Source of the DNA: Bin5 sp034422415
Lineage (GTDB): Bacteria; Chloroflexota; Anaerolineae; Caldilineales; Caldilineaceae
Assembly (NCBI GenBank): GCA_965202955.1
Contig: OZ241871.1
Span: forward strand, 5,208,001-5,272,000
Direction: 5' to 3'
DNA length: 64,000 bases
Positions 27,720 to 36,881 of this stretch are shown in pieces. Each line of letters starts with the position of its first letter. The first letter of the stretch is position 1. Both the position numbers and the translations under genes were made by a program. Under the pieces are notes generated by a model. That model searched no databases. It was not told where the DNA came from and saw nothing but the letters and a program-made list of their open reading frames with translations.

Positions 27720-28451
27720 ATGCAGACATTGATCGCCGGGGTGGACGCCTTGCGCATCCCCCTCACACACAACCAGATCGAGCAGTTCGAGGCCTACACC
27801 GCCCTGCTGGCCGAGTGGAACCAAAAGATGAATCTGACCGCTATCGCCGACAGCGAGGGGGTCCAGACAAAGCATTTCCTCGACTGCCTGGTCGGCCTTC
27901 CACTCATCGCCGAGGAGATCGGGGCGCCACTGCCTCCGCGGCAGCCGCTGTCCTTCGTCGACATTGGCACCGGCGCCGGCTTCCCCGGACTGCCGCTGAA
28001 GATCGCCTGGCCCAGCCTGAAACTTACACTTATTGACGGCACGGCCAAGAAGATCCGCTTTCTCGGCGAAGTTGTCGACGCATTGCGCCTTGAGAACGTC
28101 CGGCTTGTCCAGGGCAGAGCCGAGGAATTGGGCCATCATCCGAGCTATCGCGGCCAGTTCGATCTGGTTGCCGCCAGGGCGGTGGCCCGGCTGAATACCT
28201 TGACCGAGTATCTGCTTCCCTTCGCGCGACGGGACGGATTGGCGGTTGTGTATAAGGGACCGAACGCGTCAGAAGAGTTCATCGAGGCGCGCCAAGCCAT
28301 CGAGCTGCTGGGCGGTGAAACAGTCCGGTTCGCGCCGGTTGAGGTCCCGGAACTGGACGAGGAGAGGCGAATTCTGCTCCTCCGCAAGCTGCGCAGGACA
28401 CCCAAGCTTTACCCCAGGCAGCAGGGACTGCCTCGCAAGAGTCCACTTTGA
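27720..28451 (+). CDS. rsmG: 16S rRNA (guanine-N7) methyltransferase RsmG
   Basis: A 243-residue class-I SAM methyltransferase (GidB) that modifies G527 of 16S rRNA. Motifs are WNQKMNLTAI, KHFLDCL, the SAM-binding FVDIGTGAGFPGLPL, LIDGTAKKIRFL, AARAVARL and a C-terminal PRQQGLPRKSPL resembling the family's FPRRxGxPxKxPL end. No Shine-Dalgarno precedes ATG 27720. It converges on rex. Confidence 0.96.
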   Translation: MQTLIAGVDALRIPLTHNQIEQFEAYTALLAEWNQKMNLTAIADSEGVQTKHFLDCLVGLPLIAEEIGAPLPPRQPLSFVDIGTGAGFPGLPLKIAWPSLKLTLIDGTAKKIRFLGEVVDALRLENVRLVQGRAEELGHHPSYRGQFDLVAARAVARLNTLTEYLLPFARRDGLAVVYKGPNASEEFIEARQAIELLGGETVRFAPVEVPELDEERRILLLRKLRRTPKLYPRQQGLPRKSPL

Positions 28452-28483
28452 CGCCGAGTCCTGCCAACCGGGCGGGAGACCGT

Positions 28484-29128
28484 TCAGCTCAGGTAGTAGG
28501 TCATGTGCTGGAAATGCACCACCGGGTCGATGTACTCGACCCGCACGTGCGACGGGACCGACAAGGTGATAGGGGCGTAGCAGAGGATGCTGTTCAGCCC
28601 GGCTTCGACCAGCGCGTTGGCCACGCGCTGGGCTGCATGCGCGGGAACGGCCATCACCGCTATCTGAGCCCCCGAACCGGCGACACTCCTGCCGAGGTAG
28701 GCAAAATCCTCGATCCGCAAACCATGACCGATCGGCTTCCCGATCTTCTGCGGGTCTTCGTCCATCACCGCGACAATGCGAAAGCCGCTGGATTCAAACT
28801 CATGGTAGTTTGCGATCGCCGTGCCCAGCGATCCAGCCCCCACCAAAATCACCGGCCAGATGCGGTCAACGTTCAGGATTTGTTGCAGTTGCCGGCACAG
28901 AAACTCGATATTGTATCCCGTGCCCTGCTTGCCGAACTCCCCGAAGTGGCTCAGATCCTTGCGGATCTGGGCCGAACTGATGCCCAGATGCTCGCCCAAC
29001 TCCTGGCTGGAGGTCACTTCCCGACCATCGTCAGCCAACAGCCGCAATGTCCGCAGGTAGACCGGCAGTCGGCCGATTATAATATCGGGAATGGAAGCCT
29101 TTTCCTGCGCTCTTGCGTCGTTCGCCAC
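28484..29128 (-). CDS. rex: Redox-sensing transcriptional repressor Rex
   Basis: A 214-residue repressor that senses NADH/NAD+. The N-terminal winged helix (about 18-75) includes the DNA-contacting region SSAQIRKDLSHFGEFGKQGTGY, and the Rossmann domain carries VGAGSLGTAI (about 95-104). The C-terminal helix is domain-swapped in the family. A Rex-type operator lies just downstream of its promoter (29263-29280), so autoregulation is likely. It normally controls fermentation and respiration genes. Confidence 0.97.
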   Translation of the reverse strand: MANDARAQEKASIPDIIIGRLPVYLRTLRLLADDGREVTSSQELGEHLGISSAQIRKDLSHFGEFGKQGTGYNIEFLCRQLQQILNVDRIWPVILVGAGSLGTAIANYHEFESSGFRIVAVMDEDPQKIGKPIGHGLRIEDFAYLGRSVAGSGAQIAVMAVPAHAAQRVANALVEAGLNSILCYAPITLSVPSHVRVEYIDPVVHFQHMTYYLS

Positions 29129-29262
29129 CGCGTCGCCGCCTTCGAATGACCGGAACGGACAATCTCCGCATACCCGCCGTTACGTGGCGCTGCGGGCTTA
29201 GCACACATGACCGAAACAGGCGCGACGCGGGCGTCGTCCGGGCCCGCGCCACGTGCCGCCGG

Positions 29263-29280
29263 TTGCGAAATAATTCACTA
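29263..29280 (-). promoter_or_regulatory. Candidate Rex operator
   Basis: TTGCGA-AATAAT-TCACTA matches the Rex consensus TTGTGA-N6-TCACAA at 10 of 12 dyad positions. It abuts the -10 element of the predicted rex promoter, where a bound repressor would block initiation. Confidence 0.6.
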
Positions 29281-29309
29281 ACCATACCACAGCCCTGCCC
29301 GCAGAGCAA
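29281..29309 (-). promoter_or_regulatory. Predicted rex promoter
   Basis: On the - strand TTGCTC (29309-29304) and TATGGT (29286-29281) are 17 bases apart. It gives an approximately 145-base leader before the rex start. Confidence 0.45.
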
Positions 29310-29421
29310 TCCTGTGGAGGGTGGCGCGACGCCTGTTGCGAGGGTCTCGCGGCTTCTGCCAAAGAAAGGGTTGGGTACGGTGAGAAAGCAATGGGGGGGA
29401 CAGGGTAGGCGCGGGCCGCGC

Positions 29422-30192
29422 TCACATGCGTAGCGTCTCCGTATGGCCGTCCACCGCCAGCGCCTGGCCAGAGATGCGCCCACCCGCGTCGGAACAGAGA
29501 AAAAGCACCGTCTCAGCCACATCTTCGGCGCCTATGAGCGTGCCCAGCGAACTCTTGCCGAGATAGGCGGCGCGGATCTCATCCGCGCTCACGCCGCGCG
29601 CGGCCGCCTTGGCCTCGATGACGCCGTCTATGCGCGCGCCTTCCACCGCGCCCGGACAGACCGCATTCACCCGGATCCCGTACGATCCCAGCTCCATTGC
29701 CAGCGTCTTGGTCAGTCCGATCAGCCCCCATTTGGAGGCGGCGTATGGGGTTCTCAGAGGGTAGCCGTGCTGTCCTGCGGTAGAGGAAATGTTGACGATG
29801 GAAGCGCCGCCGCTCGCCTTCAACAGGGGAATGGCGAGCCGGGTGCTGTAGAATGCCCCATTCAGATTCACATCGATCGTCCGCAGCCAGTCCGCCGGCG
29901 CGATCTCTTCGGCGTTAGCGGTCGGGCCGGGAATGCCGGCATTGTTCACCAGAACGTTCAGCCCGCCCAGCGCCGTTTTCGCTTCTGCGAATGCCTTCTC
30001 CAATTGGTCCCAGTCAGCCACGTCTGCACATGTGCCGGACAGCCCATCGCAACCGCCGTTCAGTTCCGCCAGCGCCGCTGTATCGACGTCGCAGACATGC
30101 ACGCGCGCGCCGGCCCGCAGGAAGCGGTCAGAGATTGTGCGCCCAATGCCGCCCGCGGTAATGAAGACCCGCTTGCCTGCGATTCCCTTCAC
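29422..30192 (-). CDS. SDR family oxidoreductase with shortened glycine motif
   Basis: A 256-residue classical SDR. NNAG, the catalytic Ser in NISSTAGQ, YAASK and the C-terminal GQALAVDGH are clear. The dinucleotide-binding motif is unusual: ITAGGIG, where relatives have a TGxxxGIG spacing, so about two residues are missing from the loop. Reading frame is intact. The start is GTG 30192 with only weak GAGAG upstream. It ends about 67 bases downstream of a phytanoyl-CoA dioxygenase-like gene on the same strand, and both may act on one small metabolite. Confidence 0.9.
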   Translation of the reverse strand: MKGIAGKRVFITAGGIGRTISDRFLRAGARVHVCDVDTAALAELNGGCDGLSGTCADVADWDQLEKAFAEAKTALGGLNVLVNNAGIPGPTANAEEIAPADWLRTIDVNLNGAFYSTRLAIPLLKASGGASIVNISSTAGQHGYPLRTPYAASKWGLIGLTKTLAMELGSYGIRVNAVCPGAVEGARIDGVIEAKAAARGVSADEIRAAYLGKSSLGTLIGAEDVAETVLFLCSDAGGRISGQALAVDGHTETLRM

Positions 30193-30258
30193 ATTTGCTC
30201 TCTGGTCGATCGGACTGGAACAGTGGAAGAGGCGCCTGCCCTTGGCCGCCCGCCGTGG

Positions 30259-31059
30259 TTACCCGTACGCGCCATGGGGAAGGAATCCGAGGACCCGCCG
30301 CAGCCTCTCATCCGCGCCGTCATAGACGTGCTCCGGCATCGAGTAGTTCATGAAAGGGTAGTACTTGTGGCCGATGACGCGCCGCCCATACGTGACCTGC
30401 GTTATGTAGCGGATGCGCTGGCTGCGGTTGGGACCGCCCTGGTGCCAGACCTGGTTGTTAAAGAGAACAACGCTGCCCGCCGGCCCCAGATTGTACTGGA
30501 TGCATTCCTCCCACTCGGTGCCTTCAAGCTGCCGCGGCGGGCCGACCCCGAACAGATGCGAGCGCGGAACTGTCTCCGTGCCGCCGTGCTCGATTTCGGT
30601 CACGTCGGTCAGGTAGTAGTTGGCGGTGAAAAAGAGGACGGGCAGATGAACGTTTTTCGGCGGCTCGCCCTCGGTGACGATGTAGTGAGGACGGTCGTCC
30701 TGGTGCCAGCCTTCCAAGCCGCCGCCGGGCGGTGAAGTAAAGGAGTTGTTGTGGATCACGTGGCAGTCGGGCCCGATGATCGATTCGGCAAGCGAGATCA
30801 CCGGCTCCATGGCGAACAGGCGCAGATTGGCGGCGCTCGATTCAAATAGGCGATGGGCCAGGTGCGCCCGGTCACTTTGCTTGTTCAGGCCGTTGGGATT
30901 CTCCTGCAGCGCGAATTCGAGGTCGGCGCGCAGTTCATCAGTCCAATCCGGCGGCAGCACGTTGCGCAGGAACAGGCAGCCTTCGCGGTGAAACTGCTCG
31001 GTCCAGGCCTCTATCTGCGCCTCGCTTGCCTTTTCGCCTGCCAGGTAGGTCGTCTCCAT
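30259..31059 (-). CDS. Phytanoyl-CoA dioxygenase (PhyH) family protein
   Basis: A 266-residue Fe(II)/2-oxoglutarate-dependent oxygenase-like protein. WHQDDRPHY supplies the HxD iron ligands and WHQGGPNRSQRIRY carries the distal His plus the Arg that binds 2-oxoglutarate. ATG 31059 has an excellent AGGAGG; an upstream GTG (31086) would add nine residues with no site. Members hydroxylate lipids, ectoine precursors or natural products. The substrate is unknown. Confidence 0.92.
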   Translation of the reverse strand: METTYLAGEKASEAQIEAWTEQFHREGCLFLRNVLPPDWTDELRADLEFALQENPNGLNKQSDRAHLAHRLFESSAANLRLFAMEPVISLAESIIGPDCHVIHNNSFTSPPGGGLEGWHQDDRPHYIVTEGEPPKNVHLPVLFFTANYYLTDVTEIEHGGTETVPRSHLFGVGPPRQLEGTEWEECIQYNLGPAGSVVLFNNQVWHQGGPNRSQRIRYITQVTYGRRVIGHKYYPFMNYSMPEHVYDGADERLRRVLGFLPHGAYG

Positions 31060-31209
31060 CCTCTTCCCTCCTGAATGCACCTGCACTGAATCGCGCCGCG
31101 TGCAACGCGGCCGAGTTGGTCCTGTCCATGGTGGTCGCGTTTGCAGCAGTCAGCTGTGCGACCGGCCCACCACACTATATCACCATCCCGCTGATCGGAA
31201 TACAGGCGA

Positions 31210-34200
31210 TCAGAATCCCTGCAAGCGACTGAGATCGGCCACCTCTGCCGGCAACCGGGCTATCCGCTGCACAAGCGCCTGACGCGCCAGGCGCACTTCC
31301 TCCTCCTCCGCGTTCACAAGCACCGCGTCGAAGAAACGGTTTATCGCCGGCGCAATCGCGGCCAGAAGCGGGCCCAATTCTTGAGAGGCATCGTCGGCAC
31401 TGTCCAGCTCTGCCGCCGCGCCTTCGTAGACCTCGTGCAGCTCGCGTTCCTCGTCTGCCTGGTAGGCGGCGGGATTCAGGGTCAGCTCGCGGTCGATGTT
31501 CCGCACAATGCGTGCGCAGCGGGCGTATGCCGTAAACGATTCCTCCCATTTCGCCGCGGTGACGGCAGCTGTCAAGTGCCGGACTGAATTAGCCGAGGCG
31601 TGCGGATCACTCCCTTGCGGGGTCAGGACCGCGTCCACAACATCGGGGCGGTAGCCCAACTCCCGCAGCCTAGTCTCCAGGCGGCGGATCACAAACTGCC
31701 TGGCTTCCGACACGGCTGTGTCGGACAGCAGGCCGCTATAGCCCGCGGCCGCCAGCTCCAGGGCCGCCGTCAGATCGAAGTTCCGTTTGCCCAGGGTCAA
31801 CGCGTTCACGATCCCCAGCGCGGCGCGGCGCAGGCCAAACGGGTCGGCGCTGCCGCTAGGCTTTACGCCGGCGCCGAACAGGCCAACCAGGCTGTCCAGC
31901 TTGTCGGCCAGGCTCAGGGCTAGACCGGCATCGCTAGTGGGGATGGCGTCGCCGTCAAAGCGGGGCAGATAGTGTTCCCGGATCGCCTGCGCCGCTTCCG
32001 ATTGCACGCCGCTCCTGCGCGCGTAGATCTCACCCATCACGCCCTGCAGACTGGTCATCTCCACAACCATCGACGTCACCAGGTCAGACTTGCACAGCGC
32101 GGCGGCCTTTTGCGCCGTTTCGATGACATCCTGTTCGCTGTCAAGCATGCGGGCGATCTGGGGCGCCAGCGCCTCCAGTCGCGCCACTTTCTGCAGCATC
32201 GAGCCGAGTTTGGCGTGAAAGGTAAGCGTCCCCAGGCGCGGCGTGAAGCTTTCGAGCGGCTTGGCCGTATCCTGTCGGAAGAAAAACTCGGCGTCGGCGT
32301 AGCGGGCGCGAATGACCCCCTCGTTCCCCCGCCTCACGACGTCAGGATTGGCCAGCTCATCGGCGTTGGCGACGGTGACGAAAAGGGGCAGGAGCGAGCC
32401 GTCGCCCTTACCGTCTGCCGCCGGCGCCATGACCGGGAAGTACCGTTGATGCTTCTTCATCACCGCCGTCAGAATCGGCTGCGGAAGACGCAGGAAGCGC
32501 GGCTCAAACTTGCCGAGAATCGCCTGCGGGGCCTCCACCAGATCAGTGACTTCGTCCAGCAAGTCCCCCTCAGCCGAAGAATCGTGAATTCCCCCGGCGC
32601 GCACGACCTCCTCTTTGACGGCTGCCCCGATTCGCGCGCGGCGCGCCGTGCGGTCCAGCAATATCCCTTGATCCGCCGCGGCCCCGAAATAGCTGTCAGC
32701 GTCCGCAATCGAAAAAGAAGTGAACTCTCCCGTTGCCAGGCCGGCACGCGCGTCGCGAAAGCGTGCGCCGCGACTGACGCGCCCGCTGCTCACCAGCGCC
32801 CACGACACTGGCACGACCTCCGCGCCGTAGAGCGCGACGATCCAGCGCAGCGGTCTCGGATAGCTCTTGTTGCTGCCGTTCCAGCGCATCGTCCTTCCCC
32901 ACTGCATCCCGTCCAGCAACTCCTCGATGAGTTGGGGCAGTACTGACGCGGTCGGCTCCCCCTCCAGCCTGCTCACCGCGTATACGTAGTTGTCGCGCAC
33001 CTCCAGATCGGAGGGCTGCACCCCCTGGCCGCGCGCAAAGCCTATCGCCGCCCTGGTAGGCTGGCCATCGCTGTCGAAAGCGCGTTCGGCCGGCGGGCCG
33101 CGGCGTTCGACGATCTCTTCCTGCTGGCGCGGCGCCAGCGCCTGCACGTACGCCGCCAGACGGCGGGTCGTACCGGTAACGGCGAGTCCCCCGTGCGCCA
33201 GCCTTGCCTGCTCCAGCAGCTCGCCCAGCCGCAGCTCCATTTGCGCAATGCCTGTCTGGACGTCGGCGGGCGGCAGCTCCTCACTGCCCAATTCGATAAG
33301 CAGAGACTGCGGCTCGCTTGACACGGTGGAGGCTTGGTCTGCACTCGTCGCCGGCTCTTCCACGCGTCGGTCGGGGGCATCGCTGTTCGTCAGCCACGGG
33401 TACTCCTCGCGCTGCCTCTGCTCCAGGTACAGCTCTGAGATGCGGCGCGCCTGGCTGCGCATGCCCGCGAAGAACTTGGCCCGTTCAGTCACGCCGATTG
33501 CGCCCCGTGTGTCCAGAATGTTGAACGCCTGGCTCTGGCGCAGCACGTAGTCATGCGCCGGCGCGACAAGACCCCGTTCGATGCAGGCCTCGGCCTCGGC
33601 GCTGTAGAGGTCGCACATCGCCCTCTGCCGCTCGACGTCGGCCAGTTCAAAGTTGTAGATGCAGTGCTCGATCTCCTGCTGGCGGTAGATGTCCCCGTAT
33701 GTATGCACGCCGTCGAAGTCTATCGACCAGACCTCGGAGCGCCGCTGCAGATACATGACAATCCGCTCCAATCCGTAGGTGATCTCTACACTCACAGGGT
33801 CCAGACTGACCCCGCCCGCCTGCTGGAAATAGGTGAACTGCGTGATCTCCTGGCCGTCCAGCCAGACCTCCCAGCCAAGCCCCCACGCGCCCAGCGCCGG
33901 CGATTCCCAGTTGTCCTCGACAAAGCGAATATCATGCCGTGCCCGCTCCAGCCCGATCGCCTCCAGGCTGCTCAGATAGAGGTCCTGCGGATTGCCCGGG
34001 TCCGGTTTGAGGATGACCTGGTACTGCGTATGCATCTGCATCCGGTTCGGGTTTTCGGCATAGCGGCCGTCGTCTGCACGGAAAGACGGCTCCACGTAGG
34101 CGACGTTCCACGGTTCCGGACCGAGCACGCGCAGCACCGTGGCCGGGTTCATCGTACCCGCGCCCAGCTTTTCGCTGTGGGGCTGCCAGATCTGGCAGCC

Positions 34201-34263
34201 GCGTGCCGCCCAATATTCGTTTAGTCGGCGGATCGTTTCCTGCATCGAGGGCGCTTCACTCAT
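31210..34263 (-). CDS. glyS: Fused glycyl-tRNA synthetase, alpha and beta in one chain
   Basis: A 1017-residue enzyme that charges tRNA-Gly. Residues 1-300 match the bacterial alpha subunit (LNEYWAARGCQIWQPHSEKLGAGTMNP, ITYGLERIVMYLQ). A roughly 40-residue hydrophilic linker follows (SADQASTVSSEP), and residues about 335-1017 match the beta subunit (LLIELGSEELPP, MRWNGSNKSYPRPLRWI, ending in the anticodon-binding DALR-like region). In most bacteria these are separate glyQ and glyS genes; a single-chain form is known in some lineages. ATG 34263 has GGA upstream. It is a single gene with no frameshift visible. Confidence 0.96.
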   Translation of the reverse strand: MSEAPSMQETIRRLNEYWAARGCQIWQPHSEKLGAGTMNPATVLRVLGPEPWNVAYVEPSFRADDGRYAENPNRMQMHTQYQVILKPDPGNPQDLYLSSLEAIGLERARHDIRFVEDNWESPALGAWGLGWEVWLDGQEITQFTYFQQAGGVSLDPVSVEITYGLERIVMYLQRRSEVWSIDFDGVHTYGDIYRQQEIEHCIYNFELADVERQRAMCDLYSAEAEACIERGLVAPAHDYVLRQSQAFNILDTRGAIGVTERAKFFAGMRSQARRISELYLEQRQREEYPWLTNSDAPDRRVEEPATSADQASTVSSEPQSLLIELGSEELPPADVQTGIAQMELRLGELLEQARLAHGGLAVTGTTRRLAAYVQALAPRQQEEIVERRGPPAERAFDSDGQPTRAAIGFARGQGVQPSDLEVRDNYVYAVSRLEGEPTASVLPQLIEELLDGMQWGRTMRWNGSNKSYPRPLRWIVALYGAEVVPVSWALVSSGRVSRGARFRDARAGLATGEFTSFSIADADSYFGAAADQGILLDRTARRARIGAAVKEEVVRAGGIHDSSAEGDLLDEVTDLVEAPQAILGKFEPRFLRLPQPILTAVMKKHQRYFPVMAPAADGKGDGSLLPLFVTVANADELANPDVVRRGNEGVIRARYADAEFFFRQDTAKPLESFTPRLGTLTFHAKLGSMLQKVARLEALAPQIARMLDSEQDVIETAQKAAALCKSDLVTSMVVEMTSLQGVMGEIYARRSGVQSEAAQAIREHYLPRFDGDAIPTSDAGLALSLADKLDSLVGLFGAGVKPSGSADPFGLRRAALGIVNALTLGKRNFDLTAALELAAAGYSGLLSDTAVSEARQFVIRRLETRLRELGYRPDVVDAVLTPQGSDPHASANSVRHLTAAVTAAKWEESFTAYARCARIVRNIDRELTLNPAAYQADEERELHEVYEGAAAELDSADDASQELGPLLAAIAPAINRFFDAVLVNAEEEEVRLARQALVQRIARLPAEVADLSRLQGF

Positions 34264-34324
34264 AGATCGTCCTGTCTGTCTTTCCAGTTTCCATCTGCCG
34301 GCAGAAGTGACGTTGCGGCGTCCG

Positions 34325-35470
34325 CTACTCACGCGCAACGGCAAAACCATTTGCTGCCACCGCCTGCTGAAAGAGCTCTTCGTCCAGCTTCAACCCGAAT
34401 CCGGGCGCGTCAGGCAGCTGCACCTGCCCCTCCTCTACCCGGTAGGCGCTGCCGTCCAGCCCCGGCGTCGTAACCTCGTCCCACTCGACAAACAGGAAGC
34501 CGTCGACCGCAGCCGCCAGGTGGCCCGACACATAGTTTCCCACGTGGCGCCCGTAGTGGTGCGGCGCGGTGCGCACGTTCCAGCCGTCCAGCTGCGCGCC
34601 GGTCTGCAGCCAGTTCGTCATGCCGTGGCTGAAAATGTCGTACTGAATGATGTCGACCGAGCCGTCGCGGGCATAGTCCAGCAACATGGGCGAGGCCAGA
34701 CCCTCGCCGTCGGCAATGTTGACGCCCAGCCGTTCGCGCTCGATCCAGGCGTGCAGGTCCTCGTACAACGCGCCGTCTTCGTGAAAAGCCTCCTCCAGCC
34801 AGAAAACATTGCAGTCGGCCGTTTCGCTCAGGATCTGTTTGGCGATGTTGAGATTGTAGCCGTTGTTGGCGTCGATGAGAACGGTAGCCCCGGCGCCGAC
34901 CGCGTCGCGCACCGCCCGGATTACCGCCACATCGCGACGATTGCCTTCGACCAACGGCATGTGCCGCGCGCCGCGTCCAACCTTGATCTTGAACGAACGG
35001 TGCCCGCGCTCATAGCCGTAAGAGGCCTCCGCTGCGATCAGCGCCGCGCCCGCGTCATCGGTCGCCAGGTGCAGGTCGTCGATGTAGAGCGAAGTGTCGT
35101 AGCAGCGCACGCGCAGTTGTTCGGGCGCGGTCTTGCCGGCAACTTCGGCCAGCAGGCGGTAGACGGGCAGGCCTTCGCGCTGGCCCAACAGGTCCCACAG
35201 CGGGAACTCGAGCTTGCTGGCACGGTCGGCGGCACCGCGCTCGCAGTCGATCAGGTCCTCCAAACGCGCCCCGAGAAATGGGACAGCCTCCGCCTTGGAA
35301 TACGGGCGGCAGGGACCGAAACCCGTCGACCCGTCATCCGTTGTAACGCGCGCGAGCTGCACCTGGACCTCTTGCCCGTGAAGGGCGATGCGCGAGTTAC
35401 AGCCTGCCGTGCGCGGACGCTGACCGACAAGCGTGCCCCACTCGATCGACTTGATTCTCGAACCGTTCAT
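34325..35470 (-). CDS. Enolase-superfamily (mandelate racemase/MLE-like) protein
   Basis: A 381-residue acid-sugar or amino-acid dehydratase/racemase-type enzyme. The KxK motif appears in SFKIKVGRG; metal ligands are probably D in LIDANNGY, E in WLEEAFHED and the acidic group in NIADGEG; a late APHHYGR may hold the general acid/base His. ATG 35470 has AAGGAG five bases upstream (TTG 35473 is in frame). It ends 61 bases before the GlyRS start. It is adjacent to and co-directional with an epimerase gene. Confidence 0.9.
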   Translation of the reverse strand: MNGSRIKSIEWGTLVGQRPRTAGCNSRIALHGQEVQVQLARVTTDDGSTGFGPCRPYSKAEAVPFLGARLEDLIDCERGAADRASKLEFPLWDLLGQREGLPVYRLLAEVAGKTAPEQLRVRCYDTSLYIDDLHLATDDAGAALIAAEASYGYERGHRSFKIKVGRGARHMPLVEGNRRDVAVIRAVRDAVGAGATVLIDANNGYNLNIAKQILSETADCNVFWLEEAFHEDGALYEDLHAWIERERLGVNIADGEGLASPMLLDYARDGSVDIIQYDIFSHGMTNWLQTGAQLDGWNVRTAPHHYGRHVGNYVSGHLAAAVDGFLFVEWDEVTTPGLDGSAYRVEEGQVQLPDAPGFGLKLDEELFQQAVAANGFAVARE

Positions 35471-35512
35471 CAAGACTCCTTCCCTGGGTTCGGTGTCGGC
35501 GCGCCGAAGTGG

Positions 35513-36571
35513 CTAAGCTTCCGCGTAACGCACGCCCGTCGGGACGACATCGGTCTCCTCGCCGCGGCGGATCGCCTCGGCAGTCTCGACCACGCTCTTG
35601 AAATCGTGCTGCGGCTCGTAGCCGAGAAGGGTCCGGATCTTCGTCAGATCGAGCGTGAAATAGTTGGCTGAAGGCAGACGCGCGTCGGCGTAGCTGCTGC
35701 CGTAACGCTCGGCCAGCCAGGGCACCGCTTCCCCCCAATCGAGGATGACTGCGCCGCCCAGATTGAACTCCTCGCCGACCGCCTCCTCCCGCTCGAGGCC
35801 CAGGGTCAGGCCGAGGGCAATGTCGCGCACATCGCAGAACGGCTGCTTATACGGCACACCGTTGGGATTGCGGCTCAGCAGGAGCCGGTCCTCGCCTGTC
35901 CACAGCGCTCTCAGGTCGTCGAGCATCGCCTTGGTATCGGCGTCATCGCTGGACATCGACTCGTAGCGTTCCAGCTCGGTGCTCAAGGCCAGACGCGCCG
36001 GCAGGCCGGCGCCGTTGAAGAACTCGCTCGGTTCGAGTACGGTGGAGAAACGAAATGAGGTCGCCGGCACGCCATACTGGTGGAAGTAGGTCATCGCCAG
36101 TTCCTCCCCGATCCACTTGGTCAGGAAGTAAGGCATCTGGTGATAACGCGCCACCATCTCCTCGTGGATCGACTCCTCGAAGTAGCGACCGTAATCTTCC
36201 AGCCGCCAGTAGACCGCCTCGGAACAGGCGTAGACGAAGCGGTGCAGGTTGGGGCACTCGGCGCGCACGCTCTCGAGCAGATTGAGCGTGCCCATCGCGT
36301 TGATGTCGAGGTACTGCCGGTTGTCGAACGGGCCGCCGAACGCCGCGGCCAGGTGGTAGATCGCGTCGACGCCCTTGACCGCCCGCCGCACGTCCTCCAG
36401 GTTTCTCAGATCGCCTTCAACAGTCTCCACGCCGGCGAACGCATCCAGTTTGCCGGCGCGGCTGGCATCGCCGGGGTAGACAAAGCAGCGGATCTCGTGC
36501 CCCTTGGCCAGAAGCCGCGTGACGAGGTTGGCGCCGATGCGGCCCGTACCGCCGGTAACCAATATCTTCAT
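35513..36571 (-). CDS. NAD(P)-dependent epimerase/dehydratase (extended SDR)
   Basis: A 352-residue extended SDR. TGGTGRIG (residues 6-13) binds NAD(P), YHLAAAFGGP is the family's HLAA motif, and the active site has Ser in YACSEAVYW and Tyr-xxx-Lys in PYFLTKW. Family members epimerise or dehydrate nucleotide sugars. It precedes an enolase-superfamily gene (- strand) and diverges from a second one (+ strand), consistent with sugar metabolism. Confidence 0.92.
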   Translation of the reverse strand: MKILVTGGTGRIGANLVTRLLAKGHEIRCFVYPGDASRAGKLDAFAGVETVEGDLRNLEDVRRAVKGVDAIYHLAAAFGGPFDNRQYLDINAMGTLNLLESVRAECPNLHRFVYACSEAVYWRLEDYGRYFEESIHEEMVARYHQMPYFLTKWIGEELAMTYFHQYGVPATSFRFSTVLEPSEFFNGAGLPARLALSTELERYESMSSDDADTKAMLDDLRALWTGEDRLLLSRNPNGVPYKQPFCDVRDIALGLTLGLEREEAVGEEFNLGGAVILDWGEAVPWLAERYGSSYADARLPSANYFTLDLTKIRTLLGYEPQHDFKSVVETAEAIRRGEETDVVPTGVRYAEA

Positions 36572-36785
36572 AGACGTTCCTTTCGATCGGTTGCGAGCGC
36601 CTGCGAATCCCTTTGCGGCTGGGCAGAGCGGGTCTGCGCCGATTCCTGCGCGCGGCTTCTCTCAGTGTAACAAACAGGGGGCGGCGTGTCTAAAGTTCAG
36701 GACCATCCGCTGCCAGCGAAACCATGAACGCGGCGCGCCACCCTCCTGCGCCATGTTGGCATCCTTGCAAAGGCCGGCGCAGTTC

Positions 36786-36814
36786 TTGTTTTCCGGTCCG
36801 TTTCGGCGTATAAC
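36786..36814 (+). promoter_or_regulatory. Sigma-70-type promoter for the enolase-superfamily gene
   Basis: TTGTTT (36786-36791) and TATAAC (36809-36814) are 17 bases apart; transcription from about 36821 gives an approximately 60-base leader. The remainder of the 36572-36881 gap between divergent genes shows nothing else clear. Confidence 0.55.
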
Positions 36815-36881
36815 GGAACTACATTCTACGCAGTCCGCCAGATTCCACCACGGGCAACCGCCCGGCGAAAGGGAAACAGCC

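Noticed and set aside
28246..28270. Sequence resembling a transposon-adapter read-through (TGTGTATAAGGGAC)
   Set aside because: It lies within rsmG and encodes conserved VVYKGPN; the match to the adapter is partial and coincidental.
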